This document shows positions 11,130 to 24,400 of a stretch of 64,000 nucleotides of DNA, in pieces. Origin of the DNA: Mytilus californianus (Eukaryota; Mollusca; Bivalvia; Mytilida; Mytilidae); the NCBI RefSeq assembly GCF_021869535.1, contig NW_026262581.1, positions 121,176,771 through 121,240,770 on the forward strand, read 5' to 3'. The first letter of the stretch is position 1. The number at the start of each line of letters is the position of its first letter. The position numbers and the translations under genes are program-made. The notes under the pieces are model-generated. The model was not told where the DNA came from. It saw only the letters and a program-made list of their open reading frames with translations, and ran no database searches.

Positions 11130-11210
11130 CCTAACAATGTCATTTTAACACACTATTTAGTATGTAAATAATAAAATGTTAAAAAATATTTACAATGCGA
11201 TAAAAAATAA

Positions 11211-11249
11211 ACGCTATATTTCGCTAGAAAAACTAGCTTCATCAGGCGT
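11211..11249 (-). ncRNA. Hammerhead ribozyme-like motif (family 3), Penelope type
   Basis: On the - strand: ACGC, CTGATGA, an extra A, a five-pair stem II (GCTAG/CTAGC) with a T loop, GAAA, then TATA and GCGT. ACGC and GCGT pair as stem I; the four bases between GAAA and GCGT would form a one-pair stem III with the cleavage site after A. The extra A between the core and stem II is the one deviation. It lies 3' of a GIY-YIG remnant on the same strand, the position expected for hammerheads of Penelope-like retroelements. Confidence 0.6.
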
Positions 11250-11425
11250 GCAGCTATCCAGGTGAAATCGGATGCAGATAAGAAACTTTCTCAGCTCATT
11301 GAACGTTAAATTTTCCTGGTCAATAAATAACTTGGATGAAATTTTAGATTATTTATTTAATTTACGAAATCTGTTGCTGAAATACGGCAAGTTTTCAATG
11401 TCCATTGGCCAATATTTCAGAGATA

Positions 11426-11770
11426 TCAAGGACGATACCAGAAAGTAAACTTATTTTTTGTCTTTCCTGTACCTTTTCTCGTTTTTTTTTTTTTGCCATT
11501 TAGACCATCAGGTTCTAAAGAAAAGAGTTGATGGATCCAAAAGTTTTCTCTCCTCCTTCTCGTCGTGGTGTCCCACTCAGTGTTCACTTCTATAATTTGA
11601 AAAGTAACATTATCAAAGTATGTTTCTTTGAGCGAAGATGTCTTGTGTGAGGACAATTTTTGTTGGTTTTGTACCATGATCGATGGTTATTTAGCCGAAT
11701 ATTAAATTTGTCCATTGTTTCTCCCCGTACTGAATGCCACAGGTGTTACACGTTAATACATAAATTGAGT
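11426..11770 (-). pseudogene. Penelope-like GIY-YIG endonuclease remnant
   Basis: On the - strand, near 11740-11680, a Cys-x-x-Cys-Gly followed by 'IQYGETMDKFNIRLNNHRSW' resembles the start of the GIY-YIG domain of Penelope-like elements (CxxCGxxYVGET...RxxxH). The continuing frame (11677-11426) has RRRRENFWIHQL and EPDGLN, matching the usual 'RExFWIxxLxTLxPxGLN' end. A stop separates the halves. The reverse transcriptase part is absent. Downstream on the same strand are two hammerhead motifs (11249 and 11012). Confidence 0.7.
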
Positions 11771-11829
11771 TCTCCGTTTACAGTTGGAATTAACGTGCAT
11801 GTTAAAACTTTCTTGGTATATATATATAT

Positions 11830-13312
11830 GTAGGACTCGGAACCGCGATGGTCTCCGAACCGCGATGGTCACGCTGAAATGCGATGGTCCACGCTGAAGT
11901 GCGATGGTTAACACGCTGAAGTGCGATGGTGGCATTGTGACGTTAACTTTGTTGATAGCTACGCTGAAGTGCGATGGTGGATACGCTGAAGTGCGATGGT
12001 CTGCCTGTGACATTGAGTATAAAAGCAATATAGACATGAGCTGTTTAAATGAAATACATGGAAAATCATTCATTAAGGGAGCAACCATTTAACTTCAAAG
12101 GGGGTGGGGTTATGATTTTTTGTCTGAGTCAGAAATTTTTTTCACGCAAAGCGCTAACATTTTTTTGTTTTTCGACGCTTTCAATCAAAATAATTATATT
12201 AAAATTTAACACTATAAGGTATTGGGAAAATCTGGATTCAGAATATTTTTGTTGTCAGTCGTTCCCTAAAATTTGACAGCAGTAGTTACTAGCCTCGCAT
12301 TTGGAAGATCTTTTAATTTCTGTTCAGGTCAAACCAATGACTGTAAATTTTGATTTTTTTATATCTAATTTTAAATTTGCCAATGCTCCAATTAGCACGC
12401 AGTAGTATGGGTTCAGAAAATAGGGTGTTCAAGAGGGAAATCAAAATAAGATTCAGCGTGTAGGTCTATATAATAGTACTATGCAGGGTCCATCTCATTT
12501 TATCAAATATTATGACAAAACTTAGAAATTGCTCACAACAATTATTCATCCATTTATATATACCTGATGTCGGAACAGTGTCCACGAAGTAAAAAAAAAA
12601 CGCCAAGTACATTTATGCTTGACTAATAGCGAGACTTGTCAATTATTCAATGAAAAATTTAGTTGAGGATGATAGATTGGGAAGTACACGTAGGGACCAG
12701 TCATGTTAATTTCGGCCTAACATGTTGTAAACAATAAACACTGTAACCACAATAGAATAAGACTAGAGCGACGGTGTTATTACAAATCAGGATTTATCTC
12801 GGAAATAAAACATTATATCAACTTGATATAACAAAAACATTGCTAATATAGCAATTATTCTTTTTTTTTTATTAAATTGTCCACATAAAATCACGTGACG
12901 CTTACTTAAAGATAAATCAAAAATAATATTTAGATCAATATACTTTATTTATCGTGCAAAAAATTAGCGGCATAATTCCGAAAACTGGTAAGCCCATTTG
13001 CTGACCAAGTTCATCTTTCAGCCGCTTTGCGCCCCATGATTTGCCTCCACATGTAATGCTCAAAACTTTCCGGGACTTGAAACGTTCGTTACTTTCTTTT
13101 TCCCTTCCTTTCCTTTGTTAGCACGAAACATCATCTACAACCATATCCTCCAGCCTGCGAATGCATGTTGTATTTGAAAACGTCACAATATTCAAACGTC
13201 ATGCATGCTAAACCATCGCACCTCAGCGAAAGGACCATCGTACTTCGGCGTGGACCATCGCAATTCAGTGTGAACATCGCACTCCAGCGTCCCCATCGCA
13301 CCTCCGAGTCCT
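11830..13312. mobile_element. 1.5-kb TIR element with subterminal 'gctgaagtgcgatgg' repeats
   Basis: Both ends are built from GTAGGACTCGG followed by CGCGATGG or GTGCGATGG, in inverted orientation ('ccgagtcctac' at 13302-13312). Subterminal repeats of about 17 bp, 'acgctgaagtgcgatggt', occur four or five times at 11868-12001 and, inverted, at 13208-13295. The ends abut TA runs (target probably TA or a TATA microsatellite). The core is AT-rich with no transposase frame. Open frames over the subterminal repeats (11753-12092) arise only from the repeats. Confidence 0.7.
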
Positions 13313-13383
13313 ACATATATGTATATACATAATTACTCTAAATATCAGCACAACAATGTTAAATCTGTGCAAATTTTTGTTCT

Positions 13384-13471
13384 TCCCTCGCCGGGATTCG
13401 AACTCATGCTATTGGGATATCGAGACAACACCGCCTGCACTGTGTCTAGCGCTCTAGACCACTCGGCCACC
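13384..13471 (-). repeat. tRNA-derived SINE head (class II tRNA-like)
   Basis: On the - strand: an A-box-like TGGCCGAGTGG with 'tctagagcgctaga', a middle region without a clean anticodon arm, and a B box GAGTTCGAATCCC at 13405-13393. The promoter boxes are spaced as in a Leu/Ser-type tRNA. No clean acceptor stem is seen, so it is a SINE head or relic, not a functional tRNA gene. Confidence 0.6.
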
Positions 13472-13559
13472 TAAACTAAAAATTCAGCTTTCGGTGGCCT
13501 AGTGTTACCTTTCCTCGTCAGTAGAATCTAGAGTTGTAACACAGTACATGATATATAAG

Positions 13560-14569
13560 GCATGAAGATAGAATTGATATATCTTAGGCAAAAGATACCA
13601 AAGGGATATTCAAACTCATAAGTCGAAAACAAACTGACAATGTCATGGCAAAAAACGAAAAATATATAATAAAATATAACAAATAATATTAAAAAAAAAA
13701 AAAAAAAAAAAACTTGTAAAAATATTATTTAAAGGTATTATATTTGGAACAATTAACTGGGAACAAGCCATTACAAAATTACAAAAAGTTGTCAATGAAT
13801 AGGAAAACAGAAATAATAACTTCAACTCAAAAATGGATATAATTAAATCATGTGTTGTAAGCAAATGATGATAAATATCTAAAAGATTTCCACCATCAAA
13901 AGAACTTACAAAAATAGAAAACATATACTTTTTTTATTTGAATTTTTCTGCTATAGCAATTAATTACTGGATAGAAAAGCATTGCTTAGAAAAAAAAGTT
14001 ATGATATAAATGCTTGACTATTAGGGGAAAAAAAATAGGCAATGTGGCTACAAAAAATACCACATATTATCAAAGCAAATCAAACAATGTAATGCCGGCG
14101 CGGACTATTAGGAAAAAATATACACAATGTGGCTAAAAAATTACCATTTATTATCAAAACGAATCAAATAATATGGAAGTCATTAGATACACAATCTGAC
14201 AACAAACAACAACAATTTGAGTGTTTAAAGGATCAAAATTGTCACATATAAGTTGTTACAAAAGGCAGATATCTTAAGAATAATCTTAAACGGAGGGCAA
14301 GAATAGAAAGTTGTGTTTTTCAATGTCATTTAGAAAACTTTGTCTCAACATCCGGGCTTCTGGGCGTTCATGTTTAGCTCAAAGGTCTCATCAATGGTCT
14401 TCATTGTCTGTTTACTTTTACAATAATCTTTTCCCCTAATACTATTTGTCCAATTGGAACCAAACTTGACCACAATTATTATTGGGGTATCAAGTTTGAA
14501 AATTGTGTCACATGATCCTGTCTACAAATTTAAATAGTCGTCAAGGCTCAAAATGAAATATGGGGATAA
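13560..14569. other. Upstream region of the gene, nothing firm
   Basis: AT-rich, with an A-run at 13691-13711 and a local duplication: 'ggcaatgtggctacaaaaaa' near 14037 resembles 'acacaatgtggctaaaaaat' near 14121. No promoter element can be named with confidence. Confidence 0.4.
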
Positions 14570-15425
14570 AACACAAGTATTCTTCTTTATTTTAAAAACT
14601 GTTATAGATGGAGTAAATCTGAAATAGCAGAAAAAATATTTACGAACCGTCCATTTGACTAGACATAGTAGTGATTGCCCTTAAATGACGATGTTTATCT
14701 TTTTTGCAATTTTGGCTGTCATCTTTAGAACTATAACAGGTAAAGTGAAAGTGTAAATGTCAAAAATGATCAGCAAGACATGAAATTACAAGTCAACTCC
14801 TTCAAAGAGTTATTTCCCTTGAAAGACGAATCTTTCCCTTGTTTGATGTTTTTTATAAGAGTAATTGCCTTGGAAGACGATTTTTATCCATTTAGTGTTT
14901 GTTGTGGAAATAATATTAGAGAAACAGTTACTGTTTAAAGGAAACATTTTTATTAGGTCAATAACTACAAATAAGTCAACATGGCTAAAATCATAAGTCG
15001 ACTCTTTATAGAAGTTATGGCCCTTGAAAGAATAGTTTACTCATTTTTGTGTTCTTTTGCAGAAACTATGACAGATAGACAGAAACTGTGTATAGCAAAA
15101 TTAGCAGTACGACATTATCAGCAAATAACTCAAAATCGTCAGTCGACTCCTTTTAGACGTTAATTCCCTTTAAAAGACGATGTTTTACACTTTTTAAAAT
15201 TTTGACTGAAGTTGTAGTAGATGGACAGAATCTGTAAACATCAAAATGATCAGCAGGATAAGGTCTTCTTATAAGGCAATCGACTCTTTTTAGAAGTTTA
15301 TTCCATTAAATGAAAATATTTACCCGTTTTTCTTTTTTGTCACAACCTATCAGAAATTGCATTGTATTAATTTTATGCAAAAAAGGTAAGGTGAACAATA
15401 CAGGCTTCTTGTAGCTTCTAGTTTG
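14570..15425. repeat. ~160-bp tandem repeat array (pearl/HINE-like), copy 2
   Basis: Diverged monomers with 'attgcccttaaatgacgatg' (14675), 'aatgatcagcaagac' (14766), 'agtcgactcctttt' (15132) and 'gatcagcaggataagg' (15248). It ends with the shared tail 'aggtaaggtgaacaatacag' followed by 'gcttcttgtagcttctag' near 15385-15423. The candidate first coding exon (14691-14739) lies inside it. Confidence 0.65.
14691..14739 (+). CDS. Candidate exon 1: signal peptide
   Basis: ATG followed by 15 mostly hydrophobic codons (MFIFFAILAVIFRTIT) and one extra base before a GTAAAG donor. The phase (1) fits exon 2 exactly and the peptide looks like a signal sequence, which the exon 2 product needs. Against it: the exon lies in a diverged tandem repeat, and T-rich repeats give hydrophobic frames by chance. 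The true first exon could lie elsewhere, including beyond this window. Confidence 0.35.
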
Positions 15426-18400
15426 TAGCACTGAAAGAAAATTTTTCGTTTTGACCTTAATGAAGTTGTTTAATTATACAAATTTTCGTATTTATAAATA
15501 GAATGTATTTGGTCAAATGTGTTTTTTTGCATACGTAAATACAATTGCCACATGTTAATGTCCGATACACAAGTCTACTTTTCAGATCTAGCATAAAACG
15601 GGCATAACGCATGATTTAGTATATTGAGAAAAAAGCGCACTTATTTTTCTGACAAGTAAACTTAATAAACTGACAAGTCGATATCAATTTGAAATTGAAA
15701 TACTTATTTGACAAATAGGGACGGTTACATTCCGCCATACTTATGTCTGAGATCATATCATTCAAAAATTTAAAAACAAATACAGTCCTCTGATATTGAA
15801 TTCGTTTTTCGACATTTAACTAGTTAAACTAAAAGGTTAACGATGTCATTGTGTCTACTACATTTAATTTGAGATGTTTCTTCAGTATATATATCATATC
15901 ACTTAACATAAACGGTTTCGATTCTTTGGTCCGCGACAACGTTTAAAGGGAAACGCATGACTTATTGTACTTTTTTAAATATTTTACACTTTTGTTGTCT
16001 GTAAGTTTGAATTTTGCAAATAATTTTATGTTTTGATACTTTCTAGTTCGTTTTAAAAAGGTTAGATGGGATCTTCATAGATATAAACGATCCGAGCAAG
16101 CTTTTTGTGCAATCAGAGAAGATCCACAGTGTTGTTTGGGTTCACCATGCTGCAGTGTTTCATTACATGGCATATCCTGTTGTTGTGATGAGGCCTGTAT
16201 ATCGTATAATGATTGCTGTCCTGATTACATAAGTACTTGTCAGGCAGGTAAGCATTTGCATCTGTAATGAATATTCCAATTAATTAGCTCGTTGATACAT
16301 ATACATAGAATATCAGTATCTTTTATAATTTGATTATGCATTATGGGTACGCGGGCCCTGTTGTAAAAATTAAAGCTGTAGTTTTACTGTTTAAAAAGAA
16401 ATCAGTACAAATAATTCGGCTCGGAAAACGAGCACAGAAATTGCTTAAGAAATTTTACGTCTCGCTTTTCATTACACAAATTATAACGATGACTTTTTAA
16501 TTAGTTTTCCTTTATAGTTGTGTATTTATAGTAGCTATTGTCAGTTGCAATGGATTTATTTGTCCATGTTGAATTAAACAAAACAGTTATCTCAATTTGA
16601 AGTAAAAATAAAATACCAATAATGACTACATTTGTCGAAGGTAAGACATCAGGAACGTGTACAGGATGTGTACGTCCTGTCACGCTAGAAAAGTATAACA
16701 GATGTATACTCAATTAGTTCAGTTCGTATTCAGGTGATGATTTCGTGACGTCATCAACCAGATGTGATAATATCCATCAAGGAATCGTAATAAGGTCTAC
16801 GCATGTGAGGCGTAGATATCAGATATCATGTGACAGGAGAGTGAACTGCGCATGTGATACGACAAATTACGTGTCCGGAAAACAGTAACGGAGGTCACCA
16901 TCTTGGAAAATCATATAGCTCATACGTAACTGCATGCCATTCTTTAGTTCCTGCCATTTTTCGTTCGTAGAAACCTTGGTTGTATGAAAAAAATGTTATA
17001 GTAATGGATATGTATCTCAAGTTTTACCTAAGGTAGCACACCACGGTTTGGAATTAAACTCCAAATTAACCCACAACATGTTTAACTATCCTCTTTTCCT
17101 GGCTTTCTAATAAATAAAGCTAACTGCTTGTGTCATACATGTGCAACTGGATCTTTTAAGTATCTTATGAAAAAAAGTATAACAAAAATACCGAACTCCA
17201 AGGCAAATTAAAAAAAGGGAAATCAATATAAACTGACAAAATCAAACGCTATCAATCAACGAGTTTGAATGTCTCTCTTGGTATCTTTTGCCCCTCTTTC
17301 GTAGATTTTTATAATTAAAATTGAGAGTATGATTTCTTTTTTGTGTATCCATGGCTATTTTGCATTTAATTGCTCTACAATATTGCAAAAGGGGCCTGGA
17401 AATGGCGCATGTTCTCCAAAACATTAATTCAATTTCAATCCTGTTTCTGAAACCGTTCACATCTATCTTCTATATTACGAAAAATTAAGATGCTTTGGTA
17501 TGGATGTGAAAATAATGACGGCCAAATAGAAAACAGCCTATAAAACATACATAACAAATTCTTGATGTTCATATAAACCCATTTTGAATGATATATTAAT
17601 CTTCAGCTATCAAAAAATGTGTTTTATTCCACATATTAACCTTCATATTTGAATAAATCACACTGACTTAAAAGTAAAACCACAGACCAAACTGCCAAGC
17701 TACCTTATTTTAAAAAACCGAAATACCCATACATTAATACGATCGAGGTTTTTCCGAACGAAAAAAGGCGGGAGATTTTTTTACACTCGTGTGAAAAAGC
17801 GTGAGTACCGGAATGCGCTATATTACTGTACAAATAGGCGGTATCCATTACTATCCTCCGGTCACGTAATATGTCGTCACACATGCAATAAATGAAAACC
17901 TCTCCGGTCACACATGCTCAGAACTCCGGTCAACTGCTAGATGACATGATATATAACGTCATTTTTGGTGGACTACGTCATGAATCCAAACTTTGAATCC
18001 ACCACCTGAATACGACTTAAAATGTCTCAATATACGTTTTAATAGTTTTATAAAAGTACACAATTAGTTAGAAAATGACTACCATTTTAGTTGTTAAAGG
18101 TAAGTTTTCCCGTAAAATTCAATTTTAAGTTCAGAAATTCGTATCATATGAATCAACCGAATAATAAGAATATAACAAGCGAAAAATAAATCATAACATA
18201 CCCAAAATATACGTTTAGAAAACACAAAAATGTTTTTGATCCGAGCATGAAATTAATGGTTTGATGTCGCCAGTTTAAGAGAAATCTCTGTTAGAATCAA
18301 CAGAACCCACCCCGCATACACATTGTAATTAGTTATACGAAGATGACCAAGGTGTTTCTTCAGCACCAAGTCGCTAATTAGTCAATATACATTCGTTCAT

Positions 18401-21400
18401 TCAACATGATAGATGAAATCCTCTCAAAGTTGAAGTATGATTAATATTGACTAAATGGTAAAGATTGTATCGCATTGATTATATTAAAATTGCTTGTCAA
18501 TAGTCTATTCTTGTACAAGATACAACTCCAGCACACACAGTCTCTAAATTAAGATGCAAGTATTCGCCATGTGGGGAATAGAAATATATTCAACAAAATC
18601 AGGTTTATATGAATATAGAAGATTAAGCATTTAATAGTTATCAAAGGTACCAGGATTATAATTTAATACGCCAGACGCGCGTTTCGTCTTCCTAAGACTC
18701 ATCAGTGACGCTCAGATCTAAATAGTTATAAAGCCAAACCAGTACAAAGTTGAAGAGCATTGAGGACCCAAAATACCAAAAAGTAAAACTTATGTACATT
18801 AAACAAAATCTCGATTTTAGTATTTAATCAACATATTTGTTAATAGTTATACGCCAAGTATCCTTGCATTTTATCTGACCTGATTATTTTATTACACTAA
18901 AGATATATTTGTCTTTTTATAATGAACATTGAATTCAATCAACAGTGACTGTATCTGCTTTTTAACAGGTTCGTCAGTATTTACTTTAGCTTGTTAACGC
19001 ATACATTATCTTTTAGGTCCATGCAATCAGTACTCAATAATTCAAAATGAGGAAAAACGGTCACCAGGGTATGTCATGAATATTACAACTGACTTGCCTA
19101 TCAGTGATGAAATGATTAATAATACTTGGTATCGAGTTATTAGTGAAAATGGCGAGGAAATGCCTAAATATCCACCTGGTATATTACATTGTGGAACAGT
19201 TAATCCAATCTGGCTCAACGGTAAGAAGAGTAAAATACAGTGCTGAGTAATTTATGAAAATATAACACCACTCGTAATGTGGTGTATAGCAATAACATAT
19301 CATTTCTAATGTATTGGTCCCTTTTAGCTGAATATAAGAAAGCATTTTAATATTTTGTCTTACAAATAGCTTTCATGATAATTTGAATATTCTTTGAGAT
19401 CCGCATTCAGTATTGTTTTTTCAAAAGGGGAAAATCAGAACGAGACAATTATGAGAGCTAGAAGTTCTACATTTTCAGTTTCAGAAATTAAAATCATATG
19501 ACGACATGTTAATAGTAGGATTAACATATGACGACATGTTAATCCTACTATTGACTTTACTAACAATATTTGATATATTTAAAATATTTCATTTGCTATG
19601 ATGTATAAAATTAAGATCTGACACAAGTTATCACAACTAGTCGTCTCCTAAATATAAATTTGTTACAATGTATACGTATAGAGCAACGCAACAATATGAA
19701 ACAATTAAAAATTTGTACAATAGTTCCATAAAAGAATAATGCACACACACAATTTTCTAAAGCAATCACTGTCTTATGTCACCTAGAATTTTTAAAATAT
19801 TTACATTTTACTTCATTAAAATATTGTTTAAGGGAAAAAAAACACATATAAAGTTCAAACGTTAAAATGTTATACTTCTTTAACTAGGATCATAATATTA
19901 TTCTGATTATGAATTAATTTGAGGTTCCATTTGATAAAAACTCATTGACAATATAAGGCCTATAATTTGGTACGTCAGACGCTCGATTCGTCTACAAAAG
20001 ACTCATCAATAAAGTTACCAGATCTTAAAAAGGAAAACAAGTAGTTAAAAAGATGAGTTCTGTTTTGTGCATAAACCGGGCATTCACAGAAAAAAATGAA
20101 AGCTGTCTTCGGTCGAACAGCCGACAACAAACGGTTGAACTGTTGAAAAGCTGACCAACAGTATCCAAAGCTACCTTCATTTTTTTTAATGAAAAATAAA
20201 AAGCCAGTTGAAAAAATTCTCTAAAAAGAATTTCAATTTGTTTCAAGGCTTCTCTGGTATTTATACAAACTCGACTGTTCATAAATAGATTTGATAAATA
20301 ATATATACTCATACATCCAAAGTTGACTTTAATCAACTTAGTATGGTACAAAATATGCAACCTAATGCGTTGAAAATAAAATACTACTATTTTCCCTATA
20401 CTGGGACAAGAATATACATGGTTAATGCAAAGCTAAGCTATTATGAAATTATTTGCTATTAAATGAAAACAACACTATCAATTTCGTGTGTCCGAATAGA
20501 AAACTTGTCTGTACACATTACTTATAGAAACAGTGATAGATTTATGTCCTACCCCATACATGCAAGTTTTCCTCATTCTCTTATCTTTTCTTGAAAATAG
20601 TTGCAAAACTACATGTAACCAAATATTTCTGATTATATCTATAATAAATACCTTTTAAGTAGAAAATATTTAAATATATTTTTATACATATCTTTAAGAT
20701 TCTTTACCAACTGCAGAAGAAGGAAATTTAACACGAGCAGCTTGTATGCAGACATCTCAAAACGATTGTGAGGAAGAAATTATAATCAATATTGTCAATT
20801 GTTCTGCAGGATTTTACGTCTACAATCTACAGAATACATCAAAAAACTCTGCTTATTGTTTTGGTATGTCACATAAACTATTTTAATTATAAGTTAATTA
20901 CACCAGTAGCTGTTAAATAGTCATAGATCTAGATATAAAAGCCATCAAACGGTCGTCTAAATGAAACATTACAAATACACCGTATGTAGGTATGATATGC
21001 TTTTTCTGAATGATGTGTAAACAAATAGTGTTTGCCCACCATTTTACGAAAATGCCAACCAGAAAACATATTGCTTGGATTTTAACAAAAATATACTATC
21101 AAGAAAACATCCTGTAATAACTGCTGGTGTCATAATTTATAATTGACAACTCATTTACATGGTTTATTTTGCATGCATGCATTAGTGTATGTGCCTCATA
21201 CAAAAAATGAGCAGGTCCTTGCAGACATTTCAGTTTTCTAATTTTACAATAGCTTATGAACAATGTTTGAAAAAGAGGAATATGCTAATTTTTATCAAAA
21301 ATGATTTTTTGGCAAACTTGGCAGTACTATATAAAGTGGCATAACTCTTTGACTTTATGTTGGAGAAATGTTTAATACAAAGTTAGTTCCTTCCCCTGTT

Positions 21401-24400
21401 GTTATCTGATTTCAGAAGGCGCTTCAGTTGCAGATTGAAAGTGGGAGGAAATTTTGGGAACTGAAATTATACCCCCATCCCTCCCTGGAAAACTGTTTTC
21501 TGTAATAATTATTTTTAAATCATTTTAAAATTGACATATTTAAAGTAACATGAGTAAGGTACATACATATTTTTACTTTGTTGTACTAGATGTCAGTGAT
21601 ATATTCGAATGTAACCCCATCTTTGATGGGATGGGTCAATAAGGTTTTGTCATTATAAACATATATGCATGTTTATTTTTTATGCTTCTTCGTCATTTTA
21701 ATAATAAATGACAGTTTTCAATTCATTACATGTGTTTGTTTGTCATTCCTTCATCCCATCAAACAGAGCAAGCCTGTGTTGACAAAAATTTATGCATATA
21801 AACATTTTATATTTTGGATCTTGAAAGATCTTTATTCCTTCACGATGATAAGTTTATCCCATATACCGAACGACAGCCATAATATGTAATGAATGCTACG
21901 TGCTATGTAACTATCATTGTTTTATAAGGAAGTGGACCTGTGCTTTGTCCCGATGGATTGTCTTCAGAAACCGGTTATTATCCAGGATGTTCTTGTAAGT
22001 ATAACGTATTGTTTTCCTACCAATGTATTTGAATCATGCCGCAATTTCTATGTTATGAAAACTTCTCTATCGTTTCAATTGTCGAAAAAAAATATCACGA
22101 CAGGTATCTTTCTTAGATTAAAAAAAGATATAAGATTTATTATACATGTGACATTGTTCTGTATAACTATTTTTTTCCAGACATTAATTAAAAAAGGACA
22201 TTTTTAATATTTGAAACATTGTATGTTAAAGATCAGTTTTTTATATCTTAACTGTAACATCAAACCATTCTTTTTTTCCTCAAATAAAAAAGGGGGAATT
22301 ATATGCTATATCCCTGTAATACTTGAAGGTATCGTTTTGAAGTTTCATAAAAAGAGTAAAATATTGATAGGGTGCATTTACTTAAATTGTTCGTTTGGCC
22401 AACGATGAAAGAATCACTACACACAGTACAGTAACGGGGAAGATAATGTGTTGTCAAAACAAGTTTTGGTTTCACTTAGTTGCAAATGATAGTCGTTCGA
22501 CATCGCAGAACATAGTACAACAAGGTCACAAAATTTAGTTGTGCGACTTCAAACCGGTTGAAATAAATGACAATGACTTGAATAAAGCTTACCAATATGA
22601 ATAAAATGATATATAGGTATACGTCAATAATACAGTAACCTAATAACACACAAAAACACGAAATTCATTTATAGGTCAAAATAGTCTTCAATTAAGCAAG
22701 AAGATACAAAGAGAGCAATCAAAATCAGAACTACAAATAACATCTCTAGATAAACACAACCACATAGTGACGAGGCCACTAACGGGACTTTCTTGTCCTT
22801 TCCGTCTGTGTATGTTTTTTTATAGCATGTTTTTCCAATAAAAAATTTAGCCAATATCGGTGATTTTTGATAAGACAGTTACCAATCAAAGACCACACAC
22901 AACGCAAGATAAACCTGGAAAATGTATGAACTGGAACTAAGATTTTAGTCCTATAATACGTCATATAAACTTTAAAACGGTTTGTCATATTGGAAAAGGT
23001 ACAAAAAAAGATAAATATGTAAAACATGACAAATGAACATTAAAGTGCAAGTATGCTGAAAATGGATATGAATTGACAAGTAAAAACTAACTTCTTTTTT
23101 GAGAACTTTTTTCTCCAAATGAAGTCGATAATATGTGTTTAACATATAACCATAAAAGTATAACTTAAATAGTAAATTAATTATCTCTGATTGGCAGCAT
23201 CCTTTCCGAACAAGACAGTTTCACCCGAAGTTGAGCCCCTGTTGATAAATGGACCAACATTCAACATACCAAATTATAGTCCTACACCAAGTCTTCTACC
23301 AGCGTTCAGATGTCGATTCAATGATATTGCTAATGGAACTTATGTTTATGATGTGTATTGGTATATTAATGGACACAATGTGACAATGCACAAAAATATA
23401 GAATTAAGTCACATAAATAGCACATTTTTAAAGACGTCTGATTGGATCAATGAATACCAAATGAACATGGAGGTAAAGTTTTGGAAAATCGGTTTCGATA
23501 CCAAATCATATAGGACTTAAATTTGAAATCATTTAATCCAATGTTTTTTTTAAGTTAAGAAATAAGAAATATTTGTGTAATGGTTGGAAAGGTCAAATCT
23601 TTTTATACTGTCACACGTGAACAGGAACTCTGATTGTAAATACTTTAACAGATCTTTAAAATTTTTGTGGTATCTACATCTAACTCACATTGAATATGAA
23701 GTATATTTTAAACTTTATTCAGAATAAGAAAATATACCATCCTATTTTACACCTGATATGTATTGAAAGAGAATCTTAAAATGCATAATAATTTATATTA
23801 TTAAAACTAATACCTGAGTGAATCTTAATGCTAGTTCTTGGGGCCACCCACAGTATTTGAATGAACCAATATATTTCGATCATTCTTTCAAAGATTTTCA
23901 AGGTTCGATGATCAATAAAGGTTGGAAGTTTTTTATTGACCATGGGATAGTAGATCCTCTGAACATACCTCACGAGAAAAGCTGACAAAGACTCTTATAA
24001 TAAAATTGTCATTTTATTTTGCTATGTTATTAAATGGTAATTCCTGTTGTATTGTTTAATCTATATCGCAATATGCATAAATATTGTATCATTTTGTTTT
24101 CATGTTTAGGTTGTATGCACAGTTAAGAGTCCGGTTTACAAACGGTTCACTGCCTAGCCCGTTTTATACTAGTCCGATATTTGGAGCAGGTTTCTATGTA
24201 CGTTTTAAGATACAAATAGCAAGATTATTCATCATTGTTTTATATTCAAAATGCCAGAAGCATATGAAACTTACCTGTACTGTTATCACATATGGATAAA
24301 CATTATAAAGCGCATGGCCACTTGAAAGATATGTTCAGCAATACCATATAAATGTAGAGACTATTCCCTGTAGACGAGCGTAATTTTCTAAATATACCAA

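Noticed and set aside
13384-13471. Functional tRNA gene
   Set aside because: A and B boxes are present but no clean acceptor or anticodon stems; a SINE head explains it better.
15957-16000. ATG with hydrophobic codons and a GTAAGT donor just upstream of exon 2
   Set aside because: It would leave an intron of about 45 bases and the wrong phase for exon 2.
24110-24122. Earlier acceptor TTTAG for exon 7
   Set aside because: It forces a frame with a stop; CACAG at 24122 keeps phase 0 and an open reading.
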